A stretch of 56,123 nucleotides of DNA from positions 30,552-86,674 of the forward strand of contig NMRA01000326.1 in the NCBI GenBank assembly GCA_002633005.1, written 5' to 3'. This document shows, one piece after another, positions 11,290-21,109 of the stretch; positions within the stretch are counted from its first letter, which is position 1; every line of letters begins with the position of its first letter. The DNA is from Phoronis australis (Eukaryota; Phoronida; Phoronidae). Both the position numbers and the translations under genes were made by a program. A model generated the notes under the pieces. The model saw only the letters and a program-made list of their open reading frames with translations, ran no database searches and was not told where the DNA came from.

Positions 11290-14278
11290 TGCTGTCAGAG
11301 CAACATACTTGGCGGAAGAATTCCGCCAAGTAATAAACCATTATCCTTTAACAGTGCTCCCAATTTGTCAACCAGAATTAAAAGTAATTTTTTAGTCTTT
11401 GGAGGTACTAACAATAAATTGTTGCTATGAACTGAACATGCCTCAGTGGCCTGAGTTGACACATTTGGACACTAAAAGCTTATAATGACTATCAACACTT
11501 GTCTAGCTAACTAAGAGCATATAATGACTATCAACACTAGCTATCTAAGTGCATATAATGGCTATAAACACTTGCTAGAATCACTGCCCCAGGATTCTGG
11601 GTGTTCTGTGGCTTTAGCATGGTCATTACCAGACTGAGTGTCGTAGTGATAAACTTAGAGCTATGTATACACCCAGCATGTCATCTTATGCATATACGCG
11701 TCATTACATCTCAATCTACAGTATGTAGACGCTACGCTAAAATGAAAAAGTTGGTGTTTTACATCTGTAGTGGTCATTACTAGGAAAGAGGTTGATTTTA
11801 TACTGCTGTGAAGGGTTTGTATGTTAACTACTTTGTAGCACCTCCACCTGAGCTGGTACACAAGGACACGGGCCGTGTGAACATGATAGCAGTGATGAAG
11901 CATTATCCTCACATGTCTGCTGACTATGTAAGTATATATTGAGTCATCCTCATGGCAGTGATCTAACCATGCAAGTAGTGGCCATGTCTCACACTAACCA
12001 ATAGACCAGGTCTTCAAATGGTCTAGTGTCAACGATCTTTTAGAGTTCAATGCAACACTGGTGAAGCCGAAACTCATAATTGAAGCACAGCTGGGAGAGT
12101 GACTTCCTGTTGATAAAATCGGTGAACTCCATTCAGCGCGTGTGCTGTTCCCTCACTTTCAAGTAATATGAAGTTTGTGATGATGGACATTTATCCAGAG
12201 GAGAAGTTTGCCATGCACAATAAAGTTATGAATTAAGGACTTCTTACTGACAGTAATTTACGGTAGATTTCCAGAGCTTCCTTGCTCTAACTAGGTATTG
12301 AGGACTGTAAGTTGCTGCAAACTCCACTGAAATTTGACTTGATTTTCTGTTGAAGGAACAATGTAGTGGCATTTTCTTTATGCCTGCTCTTAATTCAACA
12401 GATTCCTTGACGAGAATGTCTTATGGAGTTTTAGCTGATATCTTTTTTGGGATAGGAATTAACATGCTTATTTTGGACACTTGAGATCTATGTTACACCC
12501 CCAGTGGCAGCTTGTGTCTTTCTCTGTAAACCCTGTAAAAGATCTTTGATGTAACTTAGCTTGAAGTGGGTATTGGACTGCACTCAATGTTCATGCAGAC
12601 AAATTCATGCAGTGTTGTGCTCTCTAGTGTGAATGTTTGATGCCCCATGGTAATGAAAAGCCTGTCTTAAATGTGGGAAATTAATAGCCTAAATAAAAAA
12701 TTTTTCTGAGTAGTAACTTTTGTTAATTACCTTGTGTTGTTAATTATTTAATTACCAGGTGAAGGAGCAGTGGGACCAATTCAAACGTTATGACACCAAC
12801 GGTGACTACACTCTGGATCTGTCCGAGATGATGTCAGCACTCAACTCGACTGTTGGACAAGCATTTACCGCACAACAAATTAAGGTAGAAAATGTTGATG
12901 AGACTAGAATTTTGAGTTGTATACATGACGTTAGAGATTATTCTCGCTTGAATAAATTCAACATTCACAAGACACATTAATCAGTGTTCAGATATTACGA
13001 GAAGATTGCGGCGAGAAAAAATGACATTTGCAAGTACAGAGACAGTAGTCTTATTTTCTAGTTAACACTTTGTTTTAGCAGTTAACGAGAGAATCAGATA
13101 GCCTGTTCACCCTTTTTAGGTGTTTTTGAGCAACCCGTTTTAATTATACTTTCAGGATGCCTTACTGGAGATAGATATTGACGGATCAGAAGACCTGGAC
13201 TTCTATGAATATTTAGGTGTGGCTAGTCTGTTGATGAGGAAAAGCGGTAAGATTGTGTCAATTATGATCTAGTTTTGGGGAGATGTGTCTATCCTGTTGA
13301 TAAAGAAATGTAAAAACTTTGATCTCTGAATGATGGTAAGTTTGCGGTGACATGATGTTGGAGTTACCATTGGTGATATGTAATAATGAGAACGAGTTGT
13401 GAAGACTGCCAGAGGTAAACTGTACTTTAATTGTATCTTTTTAATTTTGAATATTACTTGAATCAGTGCAAGCACACAATCAAATGTAGGCATGTGTCGT
13501 CAGTAGAAGTTAGATGTGATAAACACTTTTGTATGAAATTGGATTAAAAGTTGCTTTTGCGAGACAAGTTATTGAAAATGAAACTTTAGAAACACCCTGT
13601 TAGCCCCAGAGTTTTACATGTAAGATAACGGCTACATCCGGGCCAAAGAAAAGCAGACTACTTAATATGCAGACTGACAAGCTAAGTGGTGATAAGTTAA
13701 GTAGGGTTTCTTGCACTGCAAGTTAGTAACACAAAGTCATTTTGTATTTTACTTTAAGGGACAACTGAATAAACCCAAGCTTTCTGTCAAAAACCCAACT
13801 TTTTCAAGGTCACTCACTGTCATAAAATTTGTCTCGTCTTGTTCTTGTACTCAGGTGAGGTGTGGTTTGAGAAGTGACAGGTTGTTATTGCTTCAGACCA
13901 CACCCACTAAGACATTTATCTTGATAGATTAATGTCAGTCAACAAGACAGTGTGGCTGTCAACAGAACTTATTCTAAGCAAGTTTTGTAACCAATTTCAG
14001 TTCAACCAAAGATATGAATGAGATGATGATGCTTTCGATAAACAATCTCAACTGTGAGGAGTGTTGATGTTGCTAACACCAGACATAGCTGCTTCAGTGA
14101 GATGTGTTCAGCAATTGAAATCTACAGTATGCATGTATATTTAGATGGAAGTTGTTTACCATTTTGTGGCTGCTTGATGAAATGTTCTGTTTCCATTGCA
14201 GGGAAGTCGGAGATATTCCACTCAAACATGGCGCAGACTCAACCAAACATTGTCTCAAAAATGTGCGTGATCCAATAG
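2397..14278 (+). CDS. Coiled-coil / EF-hand protein with C-terminal CaaX-like motif (5' end missing), nine exons
   Basis: Joined exons are 2397-2449, 3162-3244, 6735-6888, 8196-8275, 9905-10011, 11839-11927, 12759-12884, 13156-13246 and 14202-14278. All junctions are GT/AG and all phases match, giving 286 visible residues. Residues 1-100 are charged and heptad-like (MKKQIYFLEK, DLKTFEQELVKQQKYI), suggesting a coiled coil. A Pro/Lys-rich linker follows near residue 150. Two EF-hand loops, DTNGDYTLDLSE (about 201-212) and DIDGSEDLDFYE (about 238-249), have acidic or polar ligands at positions 1, 3, 5, 7 and 9 and Glu at 12, with the 37-residue spacing of a paired EF lobe. The protein ends KMCVIQ, a Cys-aliphatic-aliphatic-Gln box of the type used by farnesyltransferase. 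I infer a calcium sensor that could be membrane-tethered. I do not recognise the orthologue. The first exon here needs one base from an upstream exon that I could not find, so the start is unknown. Confidence 0.85.
3162..3244 (+). CDS. EF-hand gene exon, coiled-coil part
   Basis: Acceptor TTCAG, donor GTAAGT. It encodes DLKTFEQELVKQQKYITG and on to KIDV, and ends with two bases of a Gln codon completed by the next exon. Confidence 0.85.
3245..6734. other. Large intron of the EF-hand gene
   Basis: A 3.5 kb AT-rich intron. Frames inside it are short and lack splice context or recognisable domains. A segment near 5280-5400 has a GC-richer 'CAAGATGGCCGACC' stretch like those in transposon remnants elsewhere in the window. 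Confidence 0.5.
6735..6888 (+). CDS. EF-hand gene exon, helical part
   Basis: Acceptor TTCACAG, donor GTAAGA. It encodes 51 full codons, KLLESQTLDVQMKKKADAFL through EYYFALDR, rich in Leu, Lys and Gln as expected for helix. Confidence 0.88.
8196..8275 (+). CDS. EF-hand gene exon
   Basis: Acceptor TTTCAG, donor GTAAAT. It encodes HIVNPAYKNVKRQYVTYINS and a Ser/Lys tail, and its last two bases form a Ser codon with the next exon. Confidence 0.85.
8677..9700. repeat. Diverged internally repetitive element in EF-hand gene intron
   Basis: A block containing TTTTATTATTT, CATCTCTATCCATCAAACCATT and AAAGATCA recurs in diverged form at about 8960, 9395 and 9585. TGAATTTTGGTAAAT / TGAAATTTGTAAAT recurs at about 8880, 9305 and 9543. 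Apparent frames at 9075-9546 derive from it. Confidence 0.6.
9905..10011 (+). CDS. EF-hand gene exon, linker
   Basis: Acceptor AATGTAG, donor GTAAGT. It encodes LPTNTPAAALNGSTVDMDTA followed by a short helix and EEPQKPKK. This is a flexible linker between the helical part and the EF-hands. Confidence 0.85.
10225..10670. repeat. 62-bp tandem satellite with palindromic ACATGTACATGT boxes
   Basis: Units start with CTTCACATGTACATG at 10270, 10332, 10394, 10456 and 10518 (exact 62-bp spacing), with degenerate units at both ends. Each unit has two half-units, each with a TTCACATGTACATGT palindrome and a TAGATCTAA box. Confidence 0.95.
10795..11335 (+). mobile_element. SINE/LINE-like retroposed element with poly-A tract
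   Basis: GC-richer sequence with repeated 'CGCCATCTT...CCGGAAGT' and 'GCCATTTTGTATC' modules runs into ACAAATTTCATGACAATCGG-like sequence, then a poly-A run (11251-11287, with four N at 11252-11255). After the A-run comes CTTGGCGGAAGAATTCCGCCAAG, a 10-bp inverted repeat with a 3-base loop. The open frames across the A-run (poly-Lys) are artefacts. Confidence 0.5.
11477..11580. repeat. Three diverged ~40-bp tandem units
   Basis: CATATAATGACTATCAACAC recurs three times with AGCTA(A)CTAAG spacers. Confidence 0.75.
11839..11927 (+). CDS. EF-hand gene exon, proline-rich join
   Basis: Acceptor TTTGTAG, donor GTAAGT. It encodes PPPPELVHKDTGRVNMIAVM and KHYPHMSADY, in phase with both neighbours. 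Confidence 0.85.
12759..12884 (+). CDS. EF-hand gene exon, first EF-hand
   Basis: Acceptor ACCAG, donor GTAGAA. 42 codons in phase 0. The loop DTNGDYTLDLSE has D, N, D, T, D and E at ligand positions 1, 3, 5, 7, 9 and 12. Flanking helices are EQWDQFKRY and MMSALNSTVG. Confidence 0.92.
13156..13246 (+). CDS. EF-hand gene exon, second EF-hand
   Basis: Acceptor TTTCAG, donor GTAAGA. It encodes DALLEIDIDGSEDLDFYEYL and an exit helix ending in LLMRKS. The loop begins at Asp of DIDGS and ends at Glu of FYE, a complete canonical ligand set. Confidence 0.92.
14202..14278 (+). CDS. EF-hand gene last exon with CaaX-like end and stop
   Basis: Acceptor TTGCAG. The exon reads KSEIFHSNMAQTQPNIVSKM, then Cys-Val-Ile-Gln and TAG at 14276-14278. 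The polar tail ending in a CaaX box is the expected layout for a prenylated C-terminus. Confidence 0.85.
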
Positions 14279-16752
14279 AAGGACTTTGCATAGCCATGAC
14301 GACTTGACTGCACAGCACAACGCATAATGAGTGTGAATTTTGTGCCAAGATCCAAGATGTGTGTGTGAGATAGCAGCAGAAGCAAATTCTAGTGCCTCAG
14401 TGTTTGCCACTGCCACTAGGGTTGCATTCAGGGCTGAGGCTAATCATACACAGGATGTATTTATGCAATACTCTGCTGAGAATGCTGAAAGACAGGACCT
14501 GAGCTCTACATTGAAGTAAAGCTGAGGCAGACAAAAAACTATAAGCTTGATCCAATGGTTAAAATGCAAGACAGTTAACTTGAGGTGTGCAACAAATGAG
14601 CTTGATGGAATTTTCCCTTGTTAGGCAGTGATGTAAATATCTCGCTAGATTTCTTACTTCACAAGACTTAGTCCAAATCCTCACAGTAGGTGGGCGGAAT
14701 GTGCTGCCTACATGGTTGGTTGATTAGCTTTGTTAACAAATGAAGTTTAAACTGGTCACATAAGCGAATGGCACGTACCAAATGAACAGGAAGCATGTCA
14801 AAATGTAATCTTGAGTAACAACAAGGCAGCAGCTGAATAAACCGATATTTTATTATTTCCCTTGCTGTCAGTTGGTAATGATCTGTGTTTGAGTTACTTG
14901 CATTTAAGGCACCTAGCTGAGCTCATAGGTCTTCATCAGATCTAAGCTTTAACTTCTAGTATGGGTACACATACCTGGCTGCTACCATGAGGTGGTTACA
15001 TGTCTGCGCTTGTTGCAAGTACTAAGTAAACCTATGATGACATCTCAGGCTGTTGTTGCAAAGGGATTCAATGAGCCACTCTGTTCTTACCCAGAGGATA
15101 CTGTTTTGAGTGATCTGTTGTTATGTTGGTATGCAGCAGAAAGGTTCATAATAAACACAATCACCTAACAGACACTAACAAGTTAATAGATTATTTGGCA
15201 AATGAACAAGTTGATTTTGAAAGAGAGGTGATTTTTCTAACGATTAAGTTATTTGTACCAAATTCACAGATACTTGTCAAATGAATAGGTTATTGTTGAA
15301 AAAAAGGACAAGTTACTAGTCAAATGAACATTACAGTTCTGACAGACAGACAGGTTAGTCATCAAATGAATATGTTATTTTCAAACAAACGGAGAAGTCT
15401 AATAAGTGAGATAGGGGGCGCCGTAGCAACTCAAGAAATAGCCAAAGCCCTGCATTTACCACAATAGTTCCTTGTGATCTCCAGAGATTAAAGAATTTCT
15501 TACAATTTGGTATTCTTCAAATAATCCTGTGTTTGCTTTTTAAAATGGGATTTGACGGCAAAAAGTAAAACTGTTAATGACCATGCACATATTATTTTCA
15601 AAGCTTAGTTAGCCATGCCACCCAATAACTGTTGCAATAATTTGTCTAATTATTCACACTGAGACATTCAATCATGTCTAATCTTGTTTTGAAACTGTAT
15701 TTAGTTTACTGCAATATTTTGCTGTTTTATTAGTGGTCTGTAAATGGCATCAGTGCTGTAAGAATTTCACATACCTTTACTTGAACAATGGTGCATGAGT
15801 TCTTGTCGTATCCAAAAATTATTGGTAACAAAATACAGTTTCTGGGAGCAGTCAGTTGTGGAGTCTTGAGGTCATAATTTGCTTTCAAGTGACACCTTCT
15901 TCATTCGACTTGTTCAGTCAATGGTTGACTTGTCTGTTCAACATGTGGCTTGACAGACACATAACTTGGGAGGCTCGAGCTGTGTCTGTCAGGTGCACTT
16001 GTCAAATTACTGGTTTATTCAACAGGTGGCACTTGTGTATCCAACAGGGCCCTCTTGAAAAGCACTGAAGAGTCCACCCTCATTTTAAGTATCACAATAA
16101 TAAATAAATAAATAAAAAATCTGTAAAGTTGTCTCATCTGTTTGGAAAACTAGTTTTGAATGTTTTTTTGACAAATCAATTCCGAGTTGGCCACTTGGTT
16201 GCATAGTTGTTTATTTCCGTGGTTCAAATATTAAGTACAGAAAGGACCAATATTATTGCTTCAGGATAACATTACAAGATTCCCTTCATTGGCACACTTT
16301 TAGTATCATGTATTGTGATAGTTTTCAGTACTTTTTGGAAACTATACAATGCTTGCTTTCTGATAGAGTTGCAATGACTTTTCACCTACATTTGCTCTAA
16401 AGAAGAACCTCAGTTGCAACTGAAGATGGTAAAACTGACTGTAATCTCACTTAAAAGTGAGAAGGAATTCACGTGAATGTGGCAGTGTCTTAGCTGCACA
16501 AAACCTTGGTCAATAATTGCTGAAATGTTTTTATATCAGGCAAAGTTCTTTCAACTGAACGCAAATTTCCATCAGGTAGCGTTGGGCAGTGATATGAGAA
16601 ACAGAATCTCCACGTCTTGATCCAGTTCCCTATTGCTGCAAACAGCCTTGCCAGTACCGAGTGGTATTGTCATTCAAAGTCAATTTGGAATTGAGCCTGG
16701 AATCTGAAACTGTACTTCATTATCCATCCACCTTCTATCAAAAAGCTATTAA
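14279..16752. other. 3' UTR and intergenic DNA after the EF-hand gene
   Basis: No supported exon. It holds candidate poly-A signals, an AAATAAATAAAT microsatellite near 16100, and loosely repeated 'ACAAGTT...CAAATGAA' phrases at about 15190-15380. Confidence 0.5.
14836..14841 (+). promoter_or_regulatory. Candidate polyadenylation signal of the EF-hand gene
   Basis: AATAAA lies about 560 bases after the stop codon, followed by an AT-rich, T-rich stretch. Further AATAAA motifs occur near 15150 and 16100, so the true 3' end is uncertain. Confidence 0.3.
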
Positions 16753-16823
16753 AGCCAGTTATGACTGAGGCCAGTTATGACTGAGGCCAGTTATGACTGA
16801 GGCCAGTTATGACTGAGGCCAGT
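16753..16823. repeat. 16-bp minisatellite
   Basis: GGCCAGTTATGACTGA repeated four times perfectly with a partial fifth. Confidence 0.95.
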
Positions 16824-16934
16824 CACTGTTATGAATCTCAACTTATAGTCTTGGCAAAAATAATCAGTTAACTATAAGACTTTGCTAAGCACATAAAATG
16901 ATGAATTCACTGTCATGGGATTTGTCTCAACTAA

Positions 16935-17104
16935 CAAACTTTGAAACTTCCACATCCGGTAAGTTAGCCAAACTTAAGACAAAACTTAAGTTAAAAACTT
17001 ATTAGTTATACTTAAGATCAATTTCTTAGAACAGACTTTACTTTTGTATTAAAATTGACTAAAATTCAAGATTTGTCTTCGCCAAGTCAGCTTTCTTAGA
17101 ACCA
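16935..17104. mobile_element. Truncated copy of the GGGCCCGTTCC MITE family
   Basis: Aligns by eye to 28060-28225. Shared phrases are CTTTGAAACTTCCA, CGGTAAGT, GACAAAACTTA, AAATTTAACT/AGACTTTACTT and AAGTCAG. The terminal inverted repeats have decayed (right end TTAGAACCACCCCC). Confidence 0.7.
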
Positions 17105-18194
17105 CCCCCTGGTCTCCAGCATTCACCTTTTGCCAGTTTTTTCCAAGCTCACAAACCACCTGCATAAGGAACAGGTCTAGCCCAGTTGCACAATAATAAT
17201 TTTTGACTAAGTTCAATCTTCAAAAGTCAGTGTTGAACTTTTATTGCTGAAACAAAATGCTCCATTTCATTTTTTTGCTTTTAACGAAGTTAAGATGTTC
17301 AGACAGTGACCCGTATATCAAGAATTACACGTGTCCAGAAAATGGCTCTCATTATCTGATGCTAATTTGGAGTTGCATAATCTTTGTTAGAAAATAGATC
17401 TCAAGACTTTACTTGATCCTGTGTTGCCAAACCATTTTAAGATTCTTAATTTGTGAATGTTGTTGTTATGGGGACATTTATTGCTGCTTATGTCTCAGCA
17501 AATGGATTTCAATAAAAAATAACTGTGAATTATGAGTTTGAAAATAATAAAAATATTTTGTGAATATAGTTTGTGTTGTAGAGTCTGCAATCTTTAAAAA
17601 TAACAACAGTACATAACAAAATAATTTGAAGAATTGCGTATCGTTTTCTGTTACAAAAACTTCTGGTATTATTGATATGTTGTATATCCACGCATTGATT
17701 GGGCCAAGATGTAAAGCACCAGATCATTCCGTTCTTGTTTTAAGGTTTAAAATCTCCTCGCCTGGAGTGTGTTCATCTGGCATCGACAGACCTTTAGATT
17801 CAGATAGCCTTTCGAAAAAACGTAAATATGACACCTCCAATATCCCTGTACAATTTAGTAATAATGTGACATTTAATGAAGAAATTTTATGTTTAACTGA
17901 TTCATTATTGTTATCCTATGAACATCAGAACCAACTTGGTATTGTGTATCAGTCATTTGTTGACCTATTAGTTAAGGAAATGGATTCTTGGCTGGACTAC
18001 AAGGATTTATCCAAGTCGTAAACTAAGAAAGTATTTTAAAAGGAACCAGCCTTACTGGAATTTGAAATTTAATGATTTGTGGAAAAATTTGAAAGACATA
18101 GAGAAACAACTTTCAAGAGGTCAAAGAGGACGCGGGAACTGGTCACATTATAAACAACTATTTCTGTCTGCTCAATAAAAATTTGACAAGAAAC

Positions 18195-18252
18195 TAAAAT
18201 GCGCAAAATGCTCATACCAGTTTTAACTGGTATGAGCATTTCGCGCATTTTA
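18195..18252. repeat. 28-bp inverted repeat hairpin inside the LINE
   Basis: Arms 18195-18222 and 18225-18252 are complementary with a single mismatch and a two-base loop. They lie in the retrotransposon's spacer between the endonuclease and RT regions and carry CATACCAG / CTGGTATG and GCGC boxes. Confidence 0.9.
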
Positions 18253-18508
18253 AACGTTTAAAAACGTTCAGATTGAAATTGAGAATCTGAATACTGAAAA
18301 TCCTAAGCAATTCTGGGCATATATTAAGAAACTGGGACCAAAACAGTTTAGCAAAGTTACCCTGGAAGTCCTGGATTCAAATAATGAAATTAACTGACAA
18401 AAATTTCGTTCTAAATAAATGGAAAACTGATTACGAACAATTGTTTAAATGCACTTTAATCTGAAAATACACCATTTGATGAAGAATTTTATTTGAAAAC
18501 GTGTACTA

Positions 18509-19215
18509 ATGTCTTCTGACTGGTATAAGGCAATTATAATCCCGATACCTAAGAATTCAACAGACAACCCTAGGTTACCTTTGAACTATAGTGGGATAAG
18601 TCTTCTTTCCAATATTTATAAAATCTTCAGTGCTGTGTTGAATAATAGAATTTTGGGCTGTGAACAGAACAATATTTTAGTTGACGAGCAAAATGGTTTT
18701 CGAAGCCAACGGTCTTGTATTGATCACTTATATGTCCGTCTTCAATTATTCAAACAAGAAAGTCGTCTAACCTTTCCACATTTGTGGACATGAAAAAAGC
18801 TTTTGACTGGACAAACCATGAACTTCTGTTTTATAAATTACTGCAAAATAATATTAATGGTAAAATGTATGATGCAATTCCCATGATTTACAGAAGTCCG
18901 TTGAACTGTATACGATTAAATGGCACTCTGTATAGTGATTTGTTCACTCCTGAAAACGGTGTCCGTCACGGGGACGTTTTATCACCGACACTCTTTGCAT
19001 TATATATAAATGACTTAGCTTTGGATATTAAAAAACTGGGTAAAGGTGTCCAATGTGGCCCGAACAATATTTCAGTGCTTCTTTATGCCAACCATATTGC
19101 ACTTTTGTTTGAGAATGAAAATGACATGCAAGATATGTTGAAGGTTTTACACAACTGGTGTAAAAAGTGGAGAATGGTTGTGAACATGGCAAAAACTAAT
19201 GTTGTCCATTTTTGA
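18509..19215 (+). pseudogene. Reverse transcriptase pseudogene of the LINE-like element
   Basis: Two abutting frames (18509-18793 and 18784-19215, one frameshift between) carry the RT fingers and palm. The second catalytic Asp pair is lost (YANH in place of YADD) while flanking hydrophobic residues remain. A stop follows VVHF at 19213-19215, after which frame-shifted C-terminal pieces continue at 19225-19611, 19565-19825 and 19907-20233. Confidence 0.88.
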
Positions 19216-20337
19216 GCTAAGTCTATGCCTAGAAGCAATTTTGAATTTATTTTGAACAGTTTCATCAGTTATAAATCCTCATACAAATATTTAGGCTGTA
19301 TTCCGGATCAACACCTTGACTTCAAAGAAAATTTGAATACGTTATCTGAAGCTTCTGGTAGAGCGTTAGGGAAGATATGCTCAACATTCTGTGATAACAA
19401 GAATCTAAGTTTCGACACGTTTAAAACATTACTTAATTCGTGTGTGGCACCAATTTTGGATTACGGGTCATTTGTTTGGGGTTACAAAAATTTTGATAAT
19501 GATGAAAATATCCAAAACAGAGCGATGCGTTTTTATTTAGGGGTCAACCGATTTACAGCCACTCATGCTGTTAGTGGCGATATGGGGTGGGACTCCACCG
19601 GAAAGATTTAAATTGAATATGCTGCGTCTTTGGAACAAACTAGTAACCACAGGTGGTGATAGGTTACTGAACAAGGTATTTCTATGGGACTACTCTGTTG
19701 GTAGAAAGGGTTGGATAGACGGATTAAAAAAATTGCTTAACGTAACTGGCATGCAATCCTGTTTTCAAAATTTGACTACTTGTAAAATAGATGATAGAAA
19801 CAAACTTAGACTGAATCTGCTGTAATTAAACCCAAGAACCTATATTTTTGACTTGTTAACTGAGCCGTATGTAAAGATTAATTGATCTCGTTCCGAGTGG
19901 TCTCTTTTGGCTAAGCTTAGAACAGGAAATCTCCCATTGCACTTGGAAACTGGTCGTTATGTAAACACTCCTGTAAGTGAAAGACTTTGCTTGTGTTGTG
20001 ACTCTGCCTCTGTGGAGGATGAGCTACAGTTTGTGTTTGATTGTTCTCTTTATAACTCACGGAGGTCTATTCTGTTTAATGTTTCACTTCAAATCCCAAA
20101 CTTTGTAGATTTCACTACGTTAAAACTGCTATTTCAGTATTTCCCTAGTCAATTTGCCAAATATATCAAGTCTGCTTTTGAACTTAGAAACCGACGCATT
20201 TATGGTAGGTCTACATCTGAGTTGTGTGGTTAAAGTGACTAATAAGCCCAACTGGGCTGGGTACTTATCTTTCTTAAGAATGTTATACCTATAACTGTTT
20301 GATTTAATTGTACTTGTCACTATAATAAATAAATACT

Positions 20338-20902
20338 ACTACGACAGGGGCCACCCTGTAAATAACTTGCAGAGAATGATTAGTTACTGACCAGCGGATT
20401 CATCGTTTGTGTACTTCAAACCACAAAACCTAGCACATTTACTATTATTGACTAGTCACAAAGTCACGACATCCCACAAAAACAAGAATGTTCCTATCAG
20501 GAATTGGGTTGTGAAAATTGTTTTCTAATTATTATAAGCAGATATCAGGACAAAGTTAACTTCACACTAATGATTGTAAATACTTTTATTTCCCCACCCA
20601 TAACCACACTGAACAACCAATCTAATGCTACAATCTACATGTTCAAAGTTTGAACTGTTAACAAAATATAACTATTCTGTTCTCACCCGTAAAACAACAT
20701 AGTGCCTTAAATTCAAATATTTGTAATTACGTTATACTGGGAATGTTGGTTCCATAAAGTAACTAGACTTGTAGCCAATCTCAGTAATACACTTGTCAAT
20801 TACACCAAGTAAAGTAGGTTTCCGTTTAATAGTAACATGACACTGACAGTACGACTAACCTGTTGTCAGTAAAGACCCGTATTAAATTGACCAACCACAT
20901 AA
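20338..20902. other. Gap between LINE tail and MPI stop
   Basis: Likely MPI 3' UTR (up to about 20570) plus short intergenic DNA. No other feature was seen. Confidence 0.5.
20585..20590 (-). promoter_or_regulatory. Candidate MPI polyadenylation signal
   Basis: AATAAA on the minus strand, about 315 bases after the MPI stop and about 250 bases before the tail of the retrotransposon. A sensible 3' UTR end, but not proven. Confidence 0.45.
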
Positions 20903-21109
20903 TCAAGCACAGAAAGCACGGAAGAGAAGCAGCCCGTCAGACATGATGTTAATATTCACACTCTCATTGGCTGCAACGAAAAACACCACTCCGCGCCTGA
21001 CATCAATGGTGTGACCATCACAGTAACCTTGACCTTGCCCAGTAATGGTCAGCACAATGCTTGCACTGTCAATGGATGTGATGCTGTATTGAAAGACACC
21101 TTTTGGAAC
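20903..21109 (-). CDS. MPI: MPI exon 8 (C-terminal cupin, stop)
   Basis: Acceptor TTTACAG. Encodes [20 protein letters not shown] and ends [20 protein letters not shown], then [10 protein letters not shown] and a stop at 20905-20903. This is the second cupin barrel, including the RGGVLFI-ANES-type block. Confidence 0.96.
   Translation of the reverse strand, partial: VPKGVFQYSITSIDSASIVLTITGQGQGYCDGHTIDVRRGVVFFVAANESVNINIMSDGLLLFRAFCA

Larger units (their letters stand above)
17626..20337 (+). mobile_element. Decayed non-LTR (LINE-like) retrotransposon, 5'-truncated
   Basis: The sequence shows the order of a LINE ORF2. The end of an endonuclease domain is followed by PYWNLKFNDLWK-type spacer, then reverse transcriptase blocks around 18510-19215: DWYKAIIIPIPKN, YSGISLLSNIYKI, DEQNGFRSQRSCIDHL, DMKKAFD, NGVRHGDVLSPTLFALYIND and LLYANHIALL. 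A C-terminal Cys-rich region (RLCLCCDSASVEDELQFVFD) runs to about 20233. The catalytic YADD-type box reads YANH, and many stops and frameshifts are present, so it is dead. The 3' end is an (ATAA/TAAATA)-like tail at about 20315-20335. No endonuclease start or ORF1 is seen. Confidence 0.9.

Noticed and set aside
11023-11430. Frames with long poly-Lys or poly-Phe
   Set aside because: They read through a poly-A tract with N bases.
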